Of a DNA stretch of 64,000 bases, positions 15,651 through 25,212 are shown one piece after another. The position numbers and the translations under genes were made by a program. Under the pieces are notes generated by a model. The model searched no databases and was not told the origin of the DNA. It saw nothing but the letters and a program-made list of their open reading frames with translations. Position 1 is the stretch's first letter; every line of letters begins with the position of its first letter. Origin of the DNA: Ectopseudomonas composti (lineage in GTDB: Bacteria; Pseudomonadota; Gammaproteobacteria; Pseudomonadales; Pseudomonadaceae); contig NZ_FOWP01000011.1 of the NCBI RefSeq assembly GCF_900115475.1, positions 62,001 to 126,000 on the forward strand, in the 5' to 3' direction.

Positions 15651-16646
15651 TCAGCGATGTGCGCTGTAGATACGAAAACCGTCCGCATCGGCCAGGGTGC
15701 GGCAAGGCCCCAGGTGGCGTTCGATCAGCGGGGGGTATTTGAGGAAGCTGTTGGCCACCAGGCGCAGCTCACCGTCTTTCACCAGATGGCGCGCCGACTG
15801 GGTCAGCAGGTTCTCGCTGGCCTGGTAATCGGTGTGCACGCCCTGATGGAAGGGCGGGTTGCTGACGATGGCGCTCAACCCTTCTGGCGCCGACTCGATC
15901 CCGGTGCCGGCGATCAGGTTGGCCGTCAGACCATTGCGTGCAAGTGTCAGGCGGCTGCTCTCCAAGGCGAAGGCGTCGACATCCAGGAGGCTCAGTTCGC
16001 TGGCCGGATAGCGCCGTTTGAGTACGGCACCGAGTACGCCAGCACCGCAACCGAAGTCCAGCAGGTGGCCGCTTGGCAGATCGTCCAGGTGTTCCAGCAG
16101 CAGTGCGCTGCCGCGATCCAGACGGCCATGGGCGAACACGCCGGGCAGGGTGACGATCTCCAGCGCACCATCGCTCAGCGGCAATGAATAGCTCTGTGCC
16201 AGGGCATGCAGATCGGGTACGGGCGGCGCCTGCTGCACTTCGACGCACCAGAGTTGGCAATGCCGCGCGCTGTCGAGTTTGCGCGGCTTGCCATAGGCCG
16301 TCAGCTGCTTCGCCGCGCGCTCGATACCGCCACGTTTTTCCCCGACCAGGTACAGCGGCTTGCCGGCCAGGCGCGAGGCCAGGGCGTGCAGCAGGTAATC
16401 GGTCAGTTCGCGTGACTTGGGCAGGAACAGCACGGCAGCGCGGTAGTCGCCCTCTGGCATGCGCGTGTCGAACTGGCTACGACCGGCAAAGCGCGTGGCG
16501 AGTAAGGCCTGGTCGCCCGCGTGCCAGTTCCAGCCGCGCGCCAGCGGCAGGGCACTGAGCAGATCGTCAGCCGGCAGGCCAGCCAACAGCAGCTCGCCAC
16601 CGAACAGGTCGGCCTGCCGCAGGAGAACTTCGCTTCGCGCATCCAT
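15651..16646 (-). CDS. rsmC: 16S rRNA (guanine-1207-N2)-methyltransferase
   Basis: A 331-aa SAM-dependent enzyme that methylates G1207 of 16S rRNA in the small subunit. It has the two-domain RsmC design: a degenerate N-terminal methyltransferase-like half and an active C-terminal half. The latter has the SAM motif HLLDFGCGAGVLGAVL (about residue 190) and the catalytic ISNPPFHQGVHTD (about 255). The start MDARSEVLLRQADLF at 16646 is chosen over an upstream in-frame ATG because an AGGAA site precedes it and the family begins this way. The dehydrogenase gene ends 31 bases upstream on the same strand. Confidence 0.94.
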   Translation of the reverse strand: MDARSEVLLRQADLFGGELLLAGLPADDLLSALPLARGWNWHAGDQALLATRFAGRSQFDTRMPEGDYRAAVLFLPKSRELTDYLLHALASRLAGKPLYLVGEKRGGIERAAKQLTAYGKPRKLDSARHCQLWCVEVQQAPPVPDLHALAQSYSLPLSDGALEIVTLPGVFAHGRLDRGSALLLEHLDDLPSGHLLDFGCGAGVLGAVLKRRYPASELSLLDVDAFALESSRLTLARNGLTANLIAGTGIESAPEGLSAIVSNPPFHQGVHTDYQASENLLTQSARHLVKDGELRLVANSFLKYPPLIERHLGPCRTLADADGFRIYSAHR

Positions 16647-16677
16647 GGTGGGTTCCTGCCTGAAAAAGCTGCGCAGC

Positions 16678-17643
16678 TTACCCGACGACTCGCAGCGGCG
16701 CACCGGCGAAGAAGCCGGCGGCGTTGTCGACCATCTGGCCGACGATGCGCTGGCGTGCCTCTTGACTACCCCAGGCGCTGTGCGGCGTGACGATCAGGCG
16801 TGGGATGTTCGCTGCCAGCAGCGGGTTACCGTCTTTGGGTGGCTCCTGCAGCAACACATCAGTGGCGGCGCCGCCCAGATGGCCGCGACGCAGCGTATCG
16901 GCCAGTGCCTGTTCGTCGATCAGTCCGCCGCGAGCAGTGTTGATCAAAAAGGCACGTGGTTTCATCAGCGCCAGCTCCTCGGCGCCGATCATGTTGCGGG
17001 TCTGTTCATTGAGCGGGCAGTGCAGGGTCAGTGCATCGACCTGCGGCAGCAGTTCGTGCAGCGGCAGGCGATTGGCCCGCGCCGGGCGGCCGGGCAGTTG
17101 GCCAAGCAATACGCGCATGCCGAAGGCTTCGGCCAGACGGGCGACGGCCCCCCCCAGCTCACCATGGCCGAGCATGCCCAGGGTCTTGCCTTCGAGCTCG
17201 ACGATGGGGTGATCGAGCAGGCAGAACTGGCTGGCTTGTTGCCAGCGGCCGGCGGCGATATCGCGTTGGTAGTCTGGCAGACGCGTGGCCAGGGCCAGCA
17301 ACAGCATCAGGGTGTGTTGCGCCACGGACGGGGTGCCGTAGCCCTGGCAGTTGCAAACGGTCACGCCGTGGGTACTGGCGGCTTTGAGGTCGATGTTGTT
17401 GGTGCCAGTGGCGGCGACCAGCACCAGCTTCAACTCGGGGCAGGCGGCGAAGGTAGCCGCGTCCAGCGGCACCTTGTTGCTGATGGCGACCTGGGCACCT
17501 TGCAGGCGTTCGGCGACCTGATCCGGACGCGTATGTGCGTGCAGGGTCAGCTCGGCGAAGGCCTGATGCAGGGGTTGCATGTCGAGGTCGCCAAGGTCGA
17601 GGGAGGCGTGGTCGAGGAAGACGGCGCGTGGGCTGTTGCTCAT
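16678..17643 (-). CDS. D-2-hydroxyacid dehydrogenase (NAD)
   Basis: A 321-aa enzyme of the D-isomer-specific 2-hydroxyacid dehydrogenase family, close in style to glycerate dehydrogenase/hydroxypyruvate reductase. The Rossmann motif GHGELGGAVARL is at about residue 150. The catalytic triad is visible: Arg in NTARGGLIDE, Glu in the following DVLLQEPP block, and His in VTPHSAWGS. It would reduce a short 2-keto acid such as hydroxypyruvate or glyoxylate, but the substrate is inference. It lies upstream of rsmC with only 31 bases between, probably in one transcript, and diverges from the LysE gene. Confidence 0.9.
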   Translation of the reverse strand: MSNSPRAVFLDHASLDLGDLDMQPLHQAFAELTLHAHTRPDQVAERLQGAQVAISNKVPLDAATFAACPELKLVLVAATGTNNIDLKAASTHGVTVCNCQGYGTPSVAQHTLMLLLALATRLPDYQRDIAAGRWQQASQFCLLDHPIVELEGKTLGMLGHGELGGAVARLAEAFGMRVLLGQLPGRPARANRLPLHELLPQVDALTLHCPLNEQTRNMIGAEELALMKPRAFLINTARGGLIDEQALADTLRRGHLGGAATDVLLQEPPKDGNPLLAANIPRLIVTPHSAWGSQEARQRIVGQMVDNAAGFFAGAPLRVVG

Positions 17644-17722
17644 CAGCTATACCTTTTCGCAGGAGGGTCTCAAGAGTAGATTGGCGAGCCTACCAGACCT
17701 TCACTGTCGATGCGGAGCCGCC

Positions 17723-18352
17723 ATGTACTGGAGTGAATTTCTCACCGTTGCCTTGATTCACCTGCTGGCGGTGGCCAGCCCAGGGCCGGATTTCGCCATC
17801 GTCGTGCGTGAGAGCGTCGGCTACGGTCGCCGCGCAGGGCTGTTCACTGCCCTCGGGGTGGGCACCGGCATTCTGGTGCACGTCACCTATTCGCTGTTGG
17901 GTATTGGCCTGATCGTGTCGCAGTCCATCGTCCTGTTCAACGCGCTGAAATGGTTGGCAGCGGCTTATCTGCTGTATCTCGGTATCAAGGCGCTGCGTGC
18001 GTGTCCGGCTGATCCGTCCAGTGCGGAGCTGAGTCTGGCGGCAGGCGAGCGTAGCGGTCGTGGTGCTTTCGTCACGGGGTTCATCACCAACGGGCTCAAT
18101 CCCAAGGCGACGCTGTTCTTCCTTTCCCTGTTCACCGTGGTGATCAATCCGCATACGCCGGTGGCGGTGCAAGCTGGTTACGGTATCTACCTGGCACTGG
18201 CTACTGCGTTCTGGTTCTGCCTGGTGGCCTGGTTGTTCAGCCAGCAACGCGTGCGCGCTGGCTTCGCCCGTATGGGGCATTGGTTCGACAGGCTGATGGG
18301 AGCGGTACTGGTGGGGATCGGTGTGAAGCTGGCGCTGACCGAGATGCGTTGA
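17723..18352 (+). CDS. LysE/RhtB family amino-acid exporter
   Basis: A 209-aa inner-membrane protein with five to six helices. The family signature at the N-terminus is intact: HLLAVASPGPDFAIVVRESV. A second conserved block, FVTGFITNGLNPKATLFFLSLFT, is at about residue 115. Members export amino acids such as lysine, threonine, homoserine or homoserine lactone, but the sequence does not tell which. The ATG at 17723 is the first start giving the canonical MYWSEFLTVALIH N-terminus. It ends at a symmetrical terminator shared with the thiolase gene. Confidence 0.9.
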   Translation: MYWSEFLTVALIHLLAVASPGPDFAIVVRESVGYGRRAGLFTALGVGTGILVHVTYSLLGIGLIVSQSIVLFNALKWLAAAYLLYLGIKALRACPADPSSAELSLAAGERSGRGAFVTGFITNGLNPKATLFFLSLFTVVINPHTPVAVQAGYGIYLALATAFWFCLVAWLFSQQRVRAGFARMGHWFDRLMGAVLVGIGVKLALTEMR

Positions 18353-18353
18353 C

Positions 18354-18383
18354 CAAAGAGCCCCGCAATTGCGGGGCTCTTTG
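18354..18383. terminator. Bidirectional intrinsic terminator
   Basis: Perfect palindrome: CAAAGAGCCCCGCA pairs with TGCGGGGCTCTTTG. Serves the convergent LysE and thiolase genes. Confidence 0.9.
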
Positions 18384-18396
18384 CTGATGGGGCGGG

Positions 18397-19572
18397 TTAC
18401 AGCAGTTCGATGGCCACCGCTGTTGCTTCGCCGCCGCCGATGCACAGCGAGGCAACGCCGCGCTTGCCACCTTTTTTCTGCAGGGCGTTGATCAGGGTGA
18501 GGATGATCCGCGAGCCAGTGGAACCCACCGGGTGGCCCTGGGCGCAGGCGCCGCCGAACACGTTGACCTTGGCATGATCCAGGCCGTGTTCACGCATGGC
18601 CAGCATGGTCACCATGGCAAAGGCTTCATTGATCTCGAATAGGTCGATCTCGTCCTTGCTCCAGCCGGTCTTCTTCAGCAGGTTGCTCATCGCGCCGATG
18701 GGGGCCAGGGTGAACTCGCTCGGCTCTTGGCTTTGGGTCGCGTGGGCAACGACCTTGGCCAGCGGCTTGAGGCCGCGCTTGGCCGCTTCATCGGCGGTCA
18801 TCAGCAGCAGCGCGCTGGCGCCGTCGGAAATCGAGCTGGCGTTGGCCGCTGTGATGGTGCCGTTCTTCTTGAAGGCAGGCTTGAGTGCGGGGATCTTGTC
18901 CAGGTTGGCCGTCAGCGGCTGCTCGTCATCTTTAACGACCACTTCGCCTTTGCGCGAGGTGACGGTGATCGGGACGATCTCGGCGTCCAGCGAACCGTCC
19001 TTGATCGCCACCTGTGCGCGGCGCAGCGATTCGATGGCGTAGGCATCCATTTCCTCGCGGCTGATGCCGTATTTATCGGCTGTCTCCTGGGCGAAGGAGC
19101 CCATCAGGCGGCCGGTGCGAGCGTCCTCCAGGCCGTCGAGGAACATATGATCCTTGATTTCGCCATGGCCCATGCGCAGGCCGGTACGGGCTTTCTCCAG
19201 TACATAGGGCGCGTTGGACATGCTTTCCATACCGCCGGCGACCATTACCTGGTTGCTGCCGGCCTTCAGCGAATCGAAGGCCATCATCACGGCTTTCATG
19301 CCCGAGCCGCACAGCTTGTTGATGGTGGTACAGCCGGTAGCGGCGGGCAGGCCTGCATTGAGCGAGGCCTGGCGTGCCGGCCCTTGTTTGAGGCCGGCTG
19401 GCAGTACGCAGCCCATGATCACTTCCTGTACGTCGGTTGGCTCGATACCCGCGCGCCTGACCGCTTCGCGAATAGCGGCGGCGCCCAGCTCGACGGCTGG
19501 CACACTGGCCAGGCTGCCTTGAAAACCGCCCATGGGGGTACGGGCGCCGCTGACGATGACGATATCGGACAT
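18397..19572 (-). CDS. Acetyl-CoA C-acetyltransferase (thiolase)
   Basis: A 391-aa thiolase, the full family length. It condenses two acetyl-CoA to acetoacetyl-CoA or runs in reverse in beta-oxidation and ketone-body use. Catalytic residues are visible: Cys88 in NKLCGSGMK, the NEAFAM loop, His in GGACAQGHPVGSTGSR, and the C-terminal Cys in SLCIGGGEATA. AtoB/PhaA-type features make acetyl-CoA acetyltransferase likelier than long-chain FadA. It is monocistronic and diverges from the acyl-CoA ligase gene across about 190 bases, so the two may be controlled together. Confidence 0.94.
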   Translation of the reverse strand: MSDIVIVSGARTPMGGFQGSLASVPAVELGAAAIREAVRRAGIEPTDVQEVIMGCVLPAGLKQGPARQASLNAGLPAATGCTTINKLCGSGMKAVMMAFDSLKAGSNQVMVAGGMESMSNAPYVLEKARTGLRMGHGEIKDHMFLDGLEDARTGRLMGSFAQETADKYGISREEMDAYAIESLRRAQVAIKDGSLDAEIVPITVTSRKGEVVVKDDEQPLTANLDKIPALKPAFKKNGTITAANASSISDGASALLLMTADEAAKRGLKPLAKVVAHATQSQEPSEFTLAPIGAMSNLLKKTGWSKDEIDLFEINEAFAMVTMLAMREHGLDHAKVNVFGGACAQGHPVGSTGSRIILTLINALQKKGGKRGVASLCIGGGEATAVAIELL

Positions 19573-19762
19573 GCTGTTACCTCGAACGAAAGAGTGGCTC
19601 GGTGCCGCCTGTTTAAGGACCGGCTGGTTGGCTTGATTCTAACCTGTGACCAAAAGTGGCCATAGAGTCACGTGGCAAATCATTCTTTGGGCTGATTTCG
19701 CTGTGCAGGCACCGCTCTAGAGTCGCTGCATACCAATTCCTAGCGTGCCTCAAGGTGACTTC

Positions 19763-21445
19763 ATGCTGCAGACCCGACTGATCCCTCCCGCCGAAAACGC
19801 TCATGCCTATCCGCTGCTGATCAAGCGCCTGCTGCTCTCCGGTAGCCGTTACGAGAAAACCCGTGAAATCGTCTATCGCGACAAGCTGCGCTACAGCTAC
19901 GCCACCTTCAACGAGCGTGTTGCCCGGCTGGCCAACGTACTCAGCGAGGCGGGGGTAAAGGCCGGCGATACCGTGGCGGTGATGGATTGGGACAGCCACC
20001 GCTACCTCGAGTGCATGTTCGCCATCCCGATGCTCGGCGCGGTGCTGCACACCATCAACATTCGCCTGTCGCCGGACCAGATTCTCTACACCATGAATCA
20101 TGCTGAAGACCGCTTCGTGCTGGTCAACAGCGAGTTCGTACCGCTGTACAACGGCATTGCCGGGCAACTCACCACTGTCGACAAGACCCTGCTGCTGACC
20201 GATGGCGAGGACAAGAACGCCGACCTGCCGAACCTCGTCGGCGAGTACGAGAGCCTGCTGGCGGCGGCCAGCCCGCACTACGATTTCGCCGATTTCGACG
20301 AGAACTCGGTGGCTACCACCTTCTATACCACCGGCACCACCGGTAATCCCAAGGGCGTGTACTTCACCCACCGGCAACTGGTGCTGCACACCATGTCCAT
20401 GGCGACCACCATGGGCGGCCTGGACAGCATCCGCCTGCTGGGCAACGACGATGTCTACATGCCGATCACGCCGATGTTCCACGTGCATGCCTGGGGCGTG
20501 CCATACGTGGCCACTATGCTCGGGGTCAAGCAGGTGTACCCCGGTCGCTACGAGCCGGACATGCTCTGCCGTTTGATCAAGGAGGAGAAGGTCAACTTCT
20601 CCCACTGCGTCCCCACCATCCTGCAGATGGTGCTGAGCGCGCCGGGCGCGCAGGGCCATGATTTCGGCGGGATGAAGATGATCATCGGCGGCAGCGCGCT
20701 CAATCGGTCACTCTACGAGGCGGCCAAGGCGCGTGGTATCCAGCTGACCGCAGCCTATGGCATGTCCGAGACCTGCCCGCTGATTTCCTGCGCCTATCTC
20801 AATGAGGAGCTGCGCGCCGGCAACGAGGACGAGCGCACCACCTACCGGATCAAGGCGGGTATTCCGGTACCGATGGTAGAAGCCGCGATCATGGATGCTG
20901 ATGGCAAGCTCTTGCCAAGTGATGGTGAATCCCAGGGCGAGCTGGTACTGCGCGCGCCCTGGCTGACTCAAGGTTATTTCCGCGAGCCGGAGAAGGGCGA
21001 AGAGCTCTGGGCGCATGGCTGGTTGCACACCGGCGATGTGGCAACCATCGATGGCATGGGCTTTATCGAGATTCGTGATCGCATCAAGGATGTGATCAAG
21101 ACCGGCGGTGAGTGGATTTCCTCGCTGGAGTTGGAAGATCTGATCAGTCGGCACCCAGCAGTGCGTGAAGTCGCTGTGGTTGGTGTACCGGATCCGCAAT
21201 GGGGCGAACGCCCGTTCGCACTCTTGGTGCTGCGCGAAGAGCAGGGGCTGGATGCCAAAGGGCTCAAGGAATACCTCAAGCCTTTCGTCGAGCAAGGGCA
21301 CATCAACAAGTGGGCGATCCCTACGCAAATCGCCCTTGTTACTGAAATTCCCAAGACCAGTGTCGGCAAACTGGACAAGAAACGCATTCGCGTCGAAATC
21401 GCCCAGTGGCAAGAGGCTGGCAGCGCGTTCCTGTCCACGCTGTGA
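19763..21445 (+). CDS. Medium/long-chain fatty acid-CoA ligase
   Basis: A 560-aa ANL-superfamily enzyme, AlkK/FadD-like, activating fatty acids with ATP and CoA. Motifs: P-loop YTTGTTGNPKGVYF (about residue 190), YGMSET, GWLHTGDVATID, IRDRIKDVIKTGGEWIS and the catalytic lysine in PKTSVGKLDKK. The start MLQTRLIPP (19763) follows an AAGGTG site. DUF1302, DUF1329 and a LuxR regulator lie downstream on the same strand. The same order occurs at PP_0763-PP_0767 of P. putida (from memory), where the ligase works on medium-chain acids. That supports a role in using fatty acids or esters. Confidence 0.92.
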   Translation: MLQTRLIPPAENAHAYPLLIKRLLLSGSRYEKTREIVYRDKLRYSYATFNERVARLANVLSEAGVKAGDTVAVMDWDSHRYLECMFAIPMLGAVLHTINIRLSPDQILYTMNHAEDRFVLVNSEFVPLYNGIAGQLTTVDKTLLLTDGEDKNADLPNLVGEYESLLAAASPHYDFADFDENSVATTFYTTGTTGNPKGVYFTHRQLVLHTMSMATTMGGLDSIRLLGNDDVYMPITPMFHVHAWGVPYVATMLGVKQVYPGRYEPDMLCRLIKEEKVNFSHCVPTILQMVLSAPGAQGHDFGGMKMIIGGSALNRSLYEAAKARGIQLTAAYGMSETCPLISCAYLNEELRAGNEDERTTYRIKAGIPVPMVEAAIMDADGKLLPSDGESQGELVLRAPWLTQGYFREPEKGEELWAHGWLHTGDVATIDGMGFIEIRDRIKDVIKTGGEWISSLELEDLISRHPAVREVAVVGVPDPQWGERPFALLVLREEQGLDAKGLKEYLKPFVEQGHINKWAIPTQIALVTEIPKTSVGKLDKKRIRVEIAQWQEAGSAFLSTL

Positions 21446-21662
21446 GGTGCCAATTGACTGGGTGGTGAAAGTGACCGCTCAGTCAAACAAGCGTTTGGCT
21501 TGCTAATTGCTGTTTCACGTCCATGCTTGGCTAGGGGCAGGGCCTGAAACCTGCGAGCCAGAGTGCTTGGGGGCTGCAAATCACACTTTCGAGGGATCAA
21601 GCAGTACCACACGCTGGCTATAGTCAAAGCATCCATAACAAAAAACACATGGAGTAGCGTCG

Positions 21663-23663
21663 ATGACAACAAAAACAAAACCCTACTGGCGCCTGGCAAA
21701 ACTGCCGCTGGCCGTCAGCCTCGCTTCCACCCTTGCCGCTCCGGCATTCGGCGTCACTTTCAATATCGGTGAGATCGAAGGGCAGTTCGACTCGTCGCTG
21801 TCGGTGGGGGCGAGTTGGTCGACTTCCAAGGCAGATAAGGACCTTATCGGTTTCAACAATGGCGGCAACGGTCTTTCTCAGACTTCGGACGACTCACGGC
21901 TTAATTTTAAACGTGGTGAAACCTTCTCGAAGATCTTCAAGGGTATCCATGATCTTGAATTGAAGTACGGTGATACCGGTGTATTCGTCCGGGGCAAATA
22001 CTGGTACGACTTTGAGCTGAAAGACGAGAGCCGACTGTTCAAGGACATTAGCGACAGCAACCGCAAGGAAGGCGCCCAATCCTCGGGTGGCGAGATCCTC
22101 GACGCATTCATCTATCACAACTATGCCATTGGCAATCAGCCTGGTTCAGTTCGCCTGGGCAAGCAAGTGGTCAGCTGGGGCGAGAGTACCTTCATTCAGA
22201 ACAGCATCAACGCCATCAATCCGGTCGATGCAGCAGCTTTCCGCCGTCCTGGTGCGGAGATCAAGGAAGGTCTGATCCCGGTCAACATGTTCTATGTGGC
22301 CCAGAGTCTTACTGATAACCTTTCCATGGAAACCTTCTACCAGTTGGAATGGGATCAGACAGTAGTTGATAACTGCGGTACCTTCTTTGCTCAGGCTGAC
22401 GTGGTCGCAGACGGTTGCACCGACAACCTGGCTGCTCTGAGTCCAGCGCTCGGTAACCCTGCTTTGTCGGGGGCAGCGGCGGCGGCTGGTTATCCTTACC
22501 GAACGACTTCAGAGGGCGTGATCATTCCTCGCGGAGGGGACCGCGATGCGCGCGATAGCGGACAGTGGGGCGTGGCTTTCCGTTATATGTTCGAACCGCT
22601 GGATACGGAGTTTGGCCTGTATGCGATGAACTACCACAGTCGCACGCCAGTCTTCAGTGGGCAGGCTGGACCTGCGGGGGCATATGCGGCTGCGCCCGGG
22701 GTCGGTCAAGGCGTGGTTCAGGGATTGATCGGGCCCGCGGTTGCTCAATTGGTGGCCCAGCAATGTGCGGCTCTGGCAGGCGCGTGCGCGAACCCGGGAG
22801 TCCTGGCTCAAGTGCAACAGCAGGTAACGGCGGGCGTTCTTGCTAGCGGACCGGGGCAGGCTGCGGCGGCGGCTGGATCAGGTGTAGCCACCGCCATGAT
22901 CGCAGGCTCCGGTAAATACTTTATGGAGTATCCGGAAGACATTCGTCTCTACGGTCTTAGCTTTTCTACCACTCTACCCACCGGTACTGCCTGGAGCGGT
23001 GAGCTTAGTTACCGCCCCAACGCTCCGGTGCAGCTCAATACCGTTGATGTACTTTACAGCGGCCTGACACCGGTACGTCCCAACGTCTCCGTGCTGCAAG
23101 GCGCGCCGGGCGGTACCACCCACGGTTACCGCCGTAAGGAAATCACTCAGTTCCAAACTACCTTCACTCACTTCTTCGATCAGGTCATGGGCGCTAGCCG
23201 TCTGACTCTAGTGGGCGAAGTTGGTGTCACCCATGTTGGCGGTCTGGAAAGCACGAGCAAAGCGCGCTATGGCCGCGACCCCGTGTTCGGTTCCGGTGAA
23301 CTACCCAATGGCGAATGTCAGGTTCTGGCTAACAGCACCAAGGGCTCGCCCAGCAAATACTGCAACAATGATGGTTTCGTGACATCCACTTCCTGGGGCT
23401 ACCGCGCCCGTGCGATCTGGGATTACCCGAATGCCATTGTTGGTGTGAACTTGCGTCCAAGCGTGTCCTGGTCTCATGACGTGGAGGGCTACGGCCCCAA
23501 CGGTCTGTTCAACGAAGGCGCCAAAGCCGTAAGTCTGGGCCTGGATGCCGACTACCAGAACACCTATACCGCTGGCCTGTCCTACACCAACTTCTTCGGC
23601 GGCACTTACAACACCTCCGTTGACCGCGACTTCGTCGCGCTCAGCTTCGGTATGAACTTCTAA
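21663..23663 (+). CDS. DUF1302 outer-membrane protein
   Basis: A 666-aa secreted protein. The signal peptide is long (cleavage expected after SLASTLAAPAFG). The body is rich in alternating strands with aromatic girdles (GVFVRGKYWYDFELKD, VRLGKQVVSWGES) and ends in aromatic FVALSFGMNF, as in outer-membrane beta-barrels. An Ala/Gly/Gln-rich insert at about residues 330-420 is probably a surface loop. DUF1302 genes are almost always followed by DUF1329, as here (23 bases on). The pair is linked to hydrophobic-substrate handling in the family, but the mechanism is unknown. RBS GGAG precedes the ATG. Confidence 0.9.
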   Translation: MTTKTKPYWRLAKLPLAVSLASTLAAPAFGVTFNIGEIEGQFDSSLSVGASWSTSKADKDLIGFNNGGNGLSQTSDDSRLNFKRGETFSKIFKGIHDLELKYGDTGVFVRGKYWYDFELKDESRLFKDISDSNRKEGAQSSGGEILDAFIYHNYAIGNQPGSVRLGKQVVSWGESTFIQNSINAINPVDAAAFRRPGAEIKEGLIPVNMFYVAQSLTDNLSMETFYQLEWDQTVVDNCGTFFAQADVVADGCTDNLAALSPALGNPALSGAAAAAGYPYRTTSEGVIIPRGGDRDARDSGQWGVAFRYMFEPLDTEFGLYAMNYHSRTPVFSGQAGPAGAYAAAPGVGQGVVQGLIGPAVAQLVAQQCAALAGACANPGVLAQVQQQVTAGVLASGPGQAAAAAGSGVATAMIAGSGKYFMEYPEDIRLYGLSFSTTLPTGTAWSGELSYRPNAPVQLNTVDVLYSGLTPVRPNVSVLQGAPGGTTHGYRRKEITQFQTTFTHFFDQVMGASRLTLVGEVGVTHVGGLESTSKARYGRDPVFGSGELPNGECQVLANSTKGSPSKYCNNDGFVTSTSWGYRARAIWDYPNAIVGVNLRPSVSWSHDVEGYGPNGLFNEGAKAVSLGLDADYQNTYTAGLSYTNFFGGTYNTSVDRDFVALSFGMNF

Positions 23664-23686
23664 GCGGCCAGGAATTTCGAGGAATC

Positions 23687-25063
23687 ATGATGCAAATGAA
23701 AACAACAAAAAAACTGTGGCAAAGCGGTGTCCTGACTCTGTCTCTGCTGACGACCAGCGTGATGGCGGCAGTATCGCCGGATGAGGCCGCGAAGCTGGGT
23801 AATACGCTGACCCCGGTTGGTGCCGAGATGGCCGGCAATGCCGATGGCTCGATCCCAGCCTGGACCGGTGGTCTGCCGGCCAACGCTGGTGCAGTCGATC
23901 CGCGAGGCTTTTTGGCTGATCCGTTCGCCAACGAGCAGCCGCTGTTTACCATCACTGCGCAAAACGTCGATCAGTACAAGGACAAGCTGACCCCCGGCCA
24001 GCTGGCGATGTTCAAGCGCTATCCGGAAAGCTACAAGATGCCGGTGTTCCCGACCCATCGCTCGGCCAATCTGCCGGCTGCGGTGCTGGAGGCGGCCAAG
24101 CAGAATGCGGTCAATACCAAGATGGTGGAGGGTGGTAACGGCCTGGAGAACTTCCAGACCGCCAACCCCTTCCCGATTCCGCAGAACGGTCTGGAAGCGA
24201 TCTGGAACCACATCACCCGCTATCGCGGCGGTAGCGTGCGTCGTCTGGTGACTCAGGCGACTCCGCAACCGAATGGCTCTTACTCGCTGGTCTACTTCCA
24301 GGACGAGTTCACCTTCCGTGACGCGCTGACCGACTTCGATCCGAACAAGGAAAGCAACGTACTGTTTTACTTCAAACAACGCGTGACGGCTCCGTCGCGT
24401 CTGGCGGGTAACGTACTGTTGGTGCACGAAACCCTCAACCAGGTGAAGGAGCCGCGTCTGGCGTGGCTGTACAACGCCGGTCAACGTCGCGTGCGTCGTG
24501 CACCGCAGGTGTCTTACGACGGTCCGGGTACCGCTGCAGATGGTCTGCGCACCTCTGACAACTTCGACATGTACAACGGTGCGCCGGATCGTTACGACTG
24601 GAAACTGGAAGGCAAGAAGGAGATATACATCCCGTATAACTCCTACAAGCTGGACTCGCCGAACCTGAAGTACTCCGACATCATCAAGGCCGGTCACATC
24701 AACCAGGACCTGACGCGTTACGAGCTGCACCGTGTATGGCACGTGACCGCGACTCTGAAGTCGGGCGAGCGTCACATCTATGCTAAGCGTGACTTCTACA
24801 TCGACGAGGACACCTGGCAAGCTGCTCTGATCGACCACTACGACGGTCGTGGCACCCTGTGGCGCGTGGCTGAGGCGCATGCCCAGTACTACTACGACAA
24901 GCAAGTGCCGTGGTACACCATTGAAACCCTGTACGACCTGCTGTCCGGTCGCTACCTGGCTCTGGGTATGAAGAACGAGGAGAAACAAGCCTACGACTTC
25001 AACTACAAGGCTTCTGGCAGCGATTACACCCCGGCCGCTCTGCGTCAGGCTGGCGTCCGTTAA
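23687..25063 (+). CDS. DUF1329 periplasmic protein
   Basis: A 458-aa protein with a Sec signal peptide (MKTTKKLWQSGVLTLSLLTT, cleavage after VMA). The mature part is a large single DUF1329 domain with conserved aromatic and charged clusters, such as FPIPQNGLEAIWNHITRYRG and RVWHVTATLKSGERHIYAKR. The end resembles LolA/LolB-like lipid-binding sheets, but that is a guess. It is the second gene of a pair with DUF1302, 23 bases apart. A GAGGAA site precedes adjacent ATG codons at 23687 and 23690. A strong terminator follows, so the LuxR gene has its own promoter. Confidence 0.9.
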   Translation: MMQMKTTKKLWQSGVLTLSLLTTSVMAAVSPDEAAKLGNTLTPVGAEMAGNADGSIPAWTGGLPANAGAVDPRGFLADPFANEQPLFTITAQNVDQYKDKLTPGQLAMFKRYPESYKMPVFPTHRSANLPAAVLEAAKQNAVNTKMVEGGNGLENFQTANPFPIPQNGLEAIWNHITRYRGGSVRRLVTQATPQPNGSYSLVYFQDEFTFRDALTDFDPNKESNVLFYFKQRVTAPSRLAGNVLLVHETLNQVKEPRLAWLYNAGQRRVRRAPQVSYDGPGTAADGLRTSDNFDMYNGAPDRYDWKLEGKKEIYIPYNSYKLDSPNLKYSDIIKAGHINQDLTRYELHRVWHVTATLKSGERHIYAKRDFYIDEDTWQAALIDHYDGRGTLWRVAEAHAQYYYDKQVPWYTIETLYDLLSGRYLALGMKNEEKQAYDFNYKASGSDYTPAALRQAGVR

Positions 25064-25086
25064 AACCTGTCTCGAGCAACACGACG

Positions 25087-25111
25087 AAGCCGGCCTTGTG
25101 CCGGCTTTTTC
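25087..25111 (+). terminator. Intrinsic terminator after DUF1329
   Basis: AAGCCGGC and GCCGGCTT stem followed by a T-run. Closes the ligase-DUF1302-DUF1329 unit. Confidence 0.85.
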
Positions 25112-25212
25112 GTTACGGACTGTAGCAGGCGCTTCAAATGGCCATTGCAAGTCGCTAGGCTGGGTTCAGATCGAGCCCGCTGATGCTTAAATAGACTTCC
25201 AAGAATAGGCCG

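Noticed and set aside
23660..25150. 496-codon minus-strand frame opposite DUF1329
   Set aside because: Mirrors a gene with a signal peptide and family sequence; no independent support.
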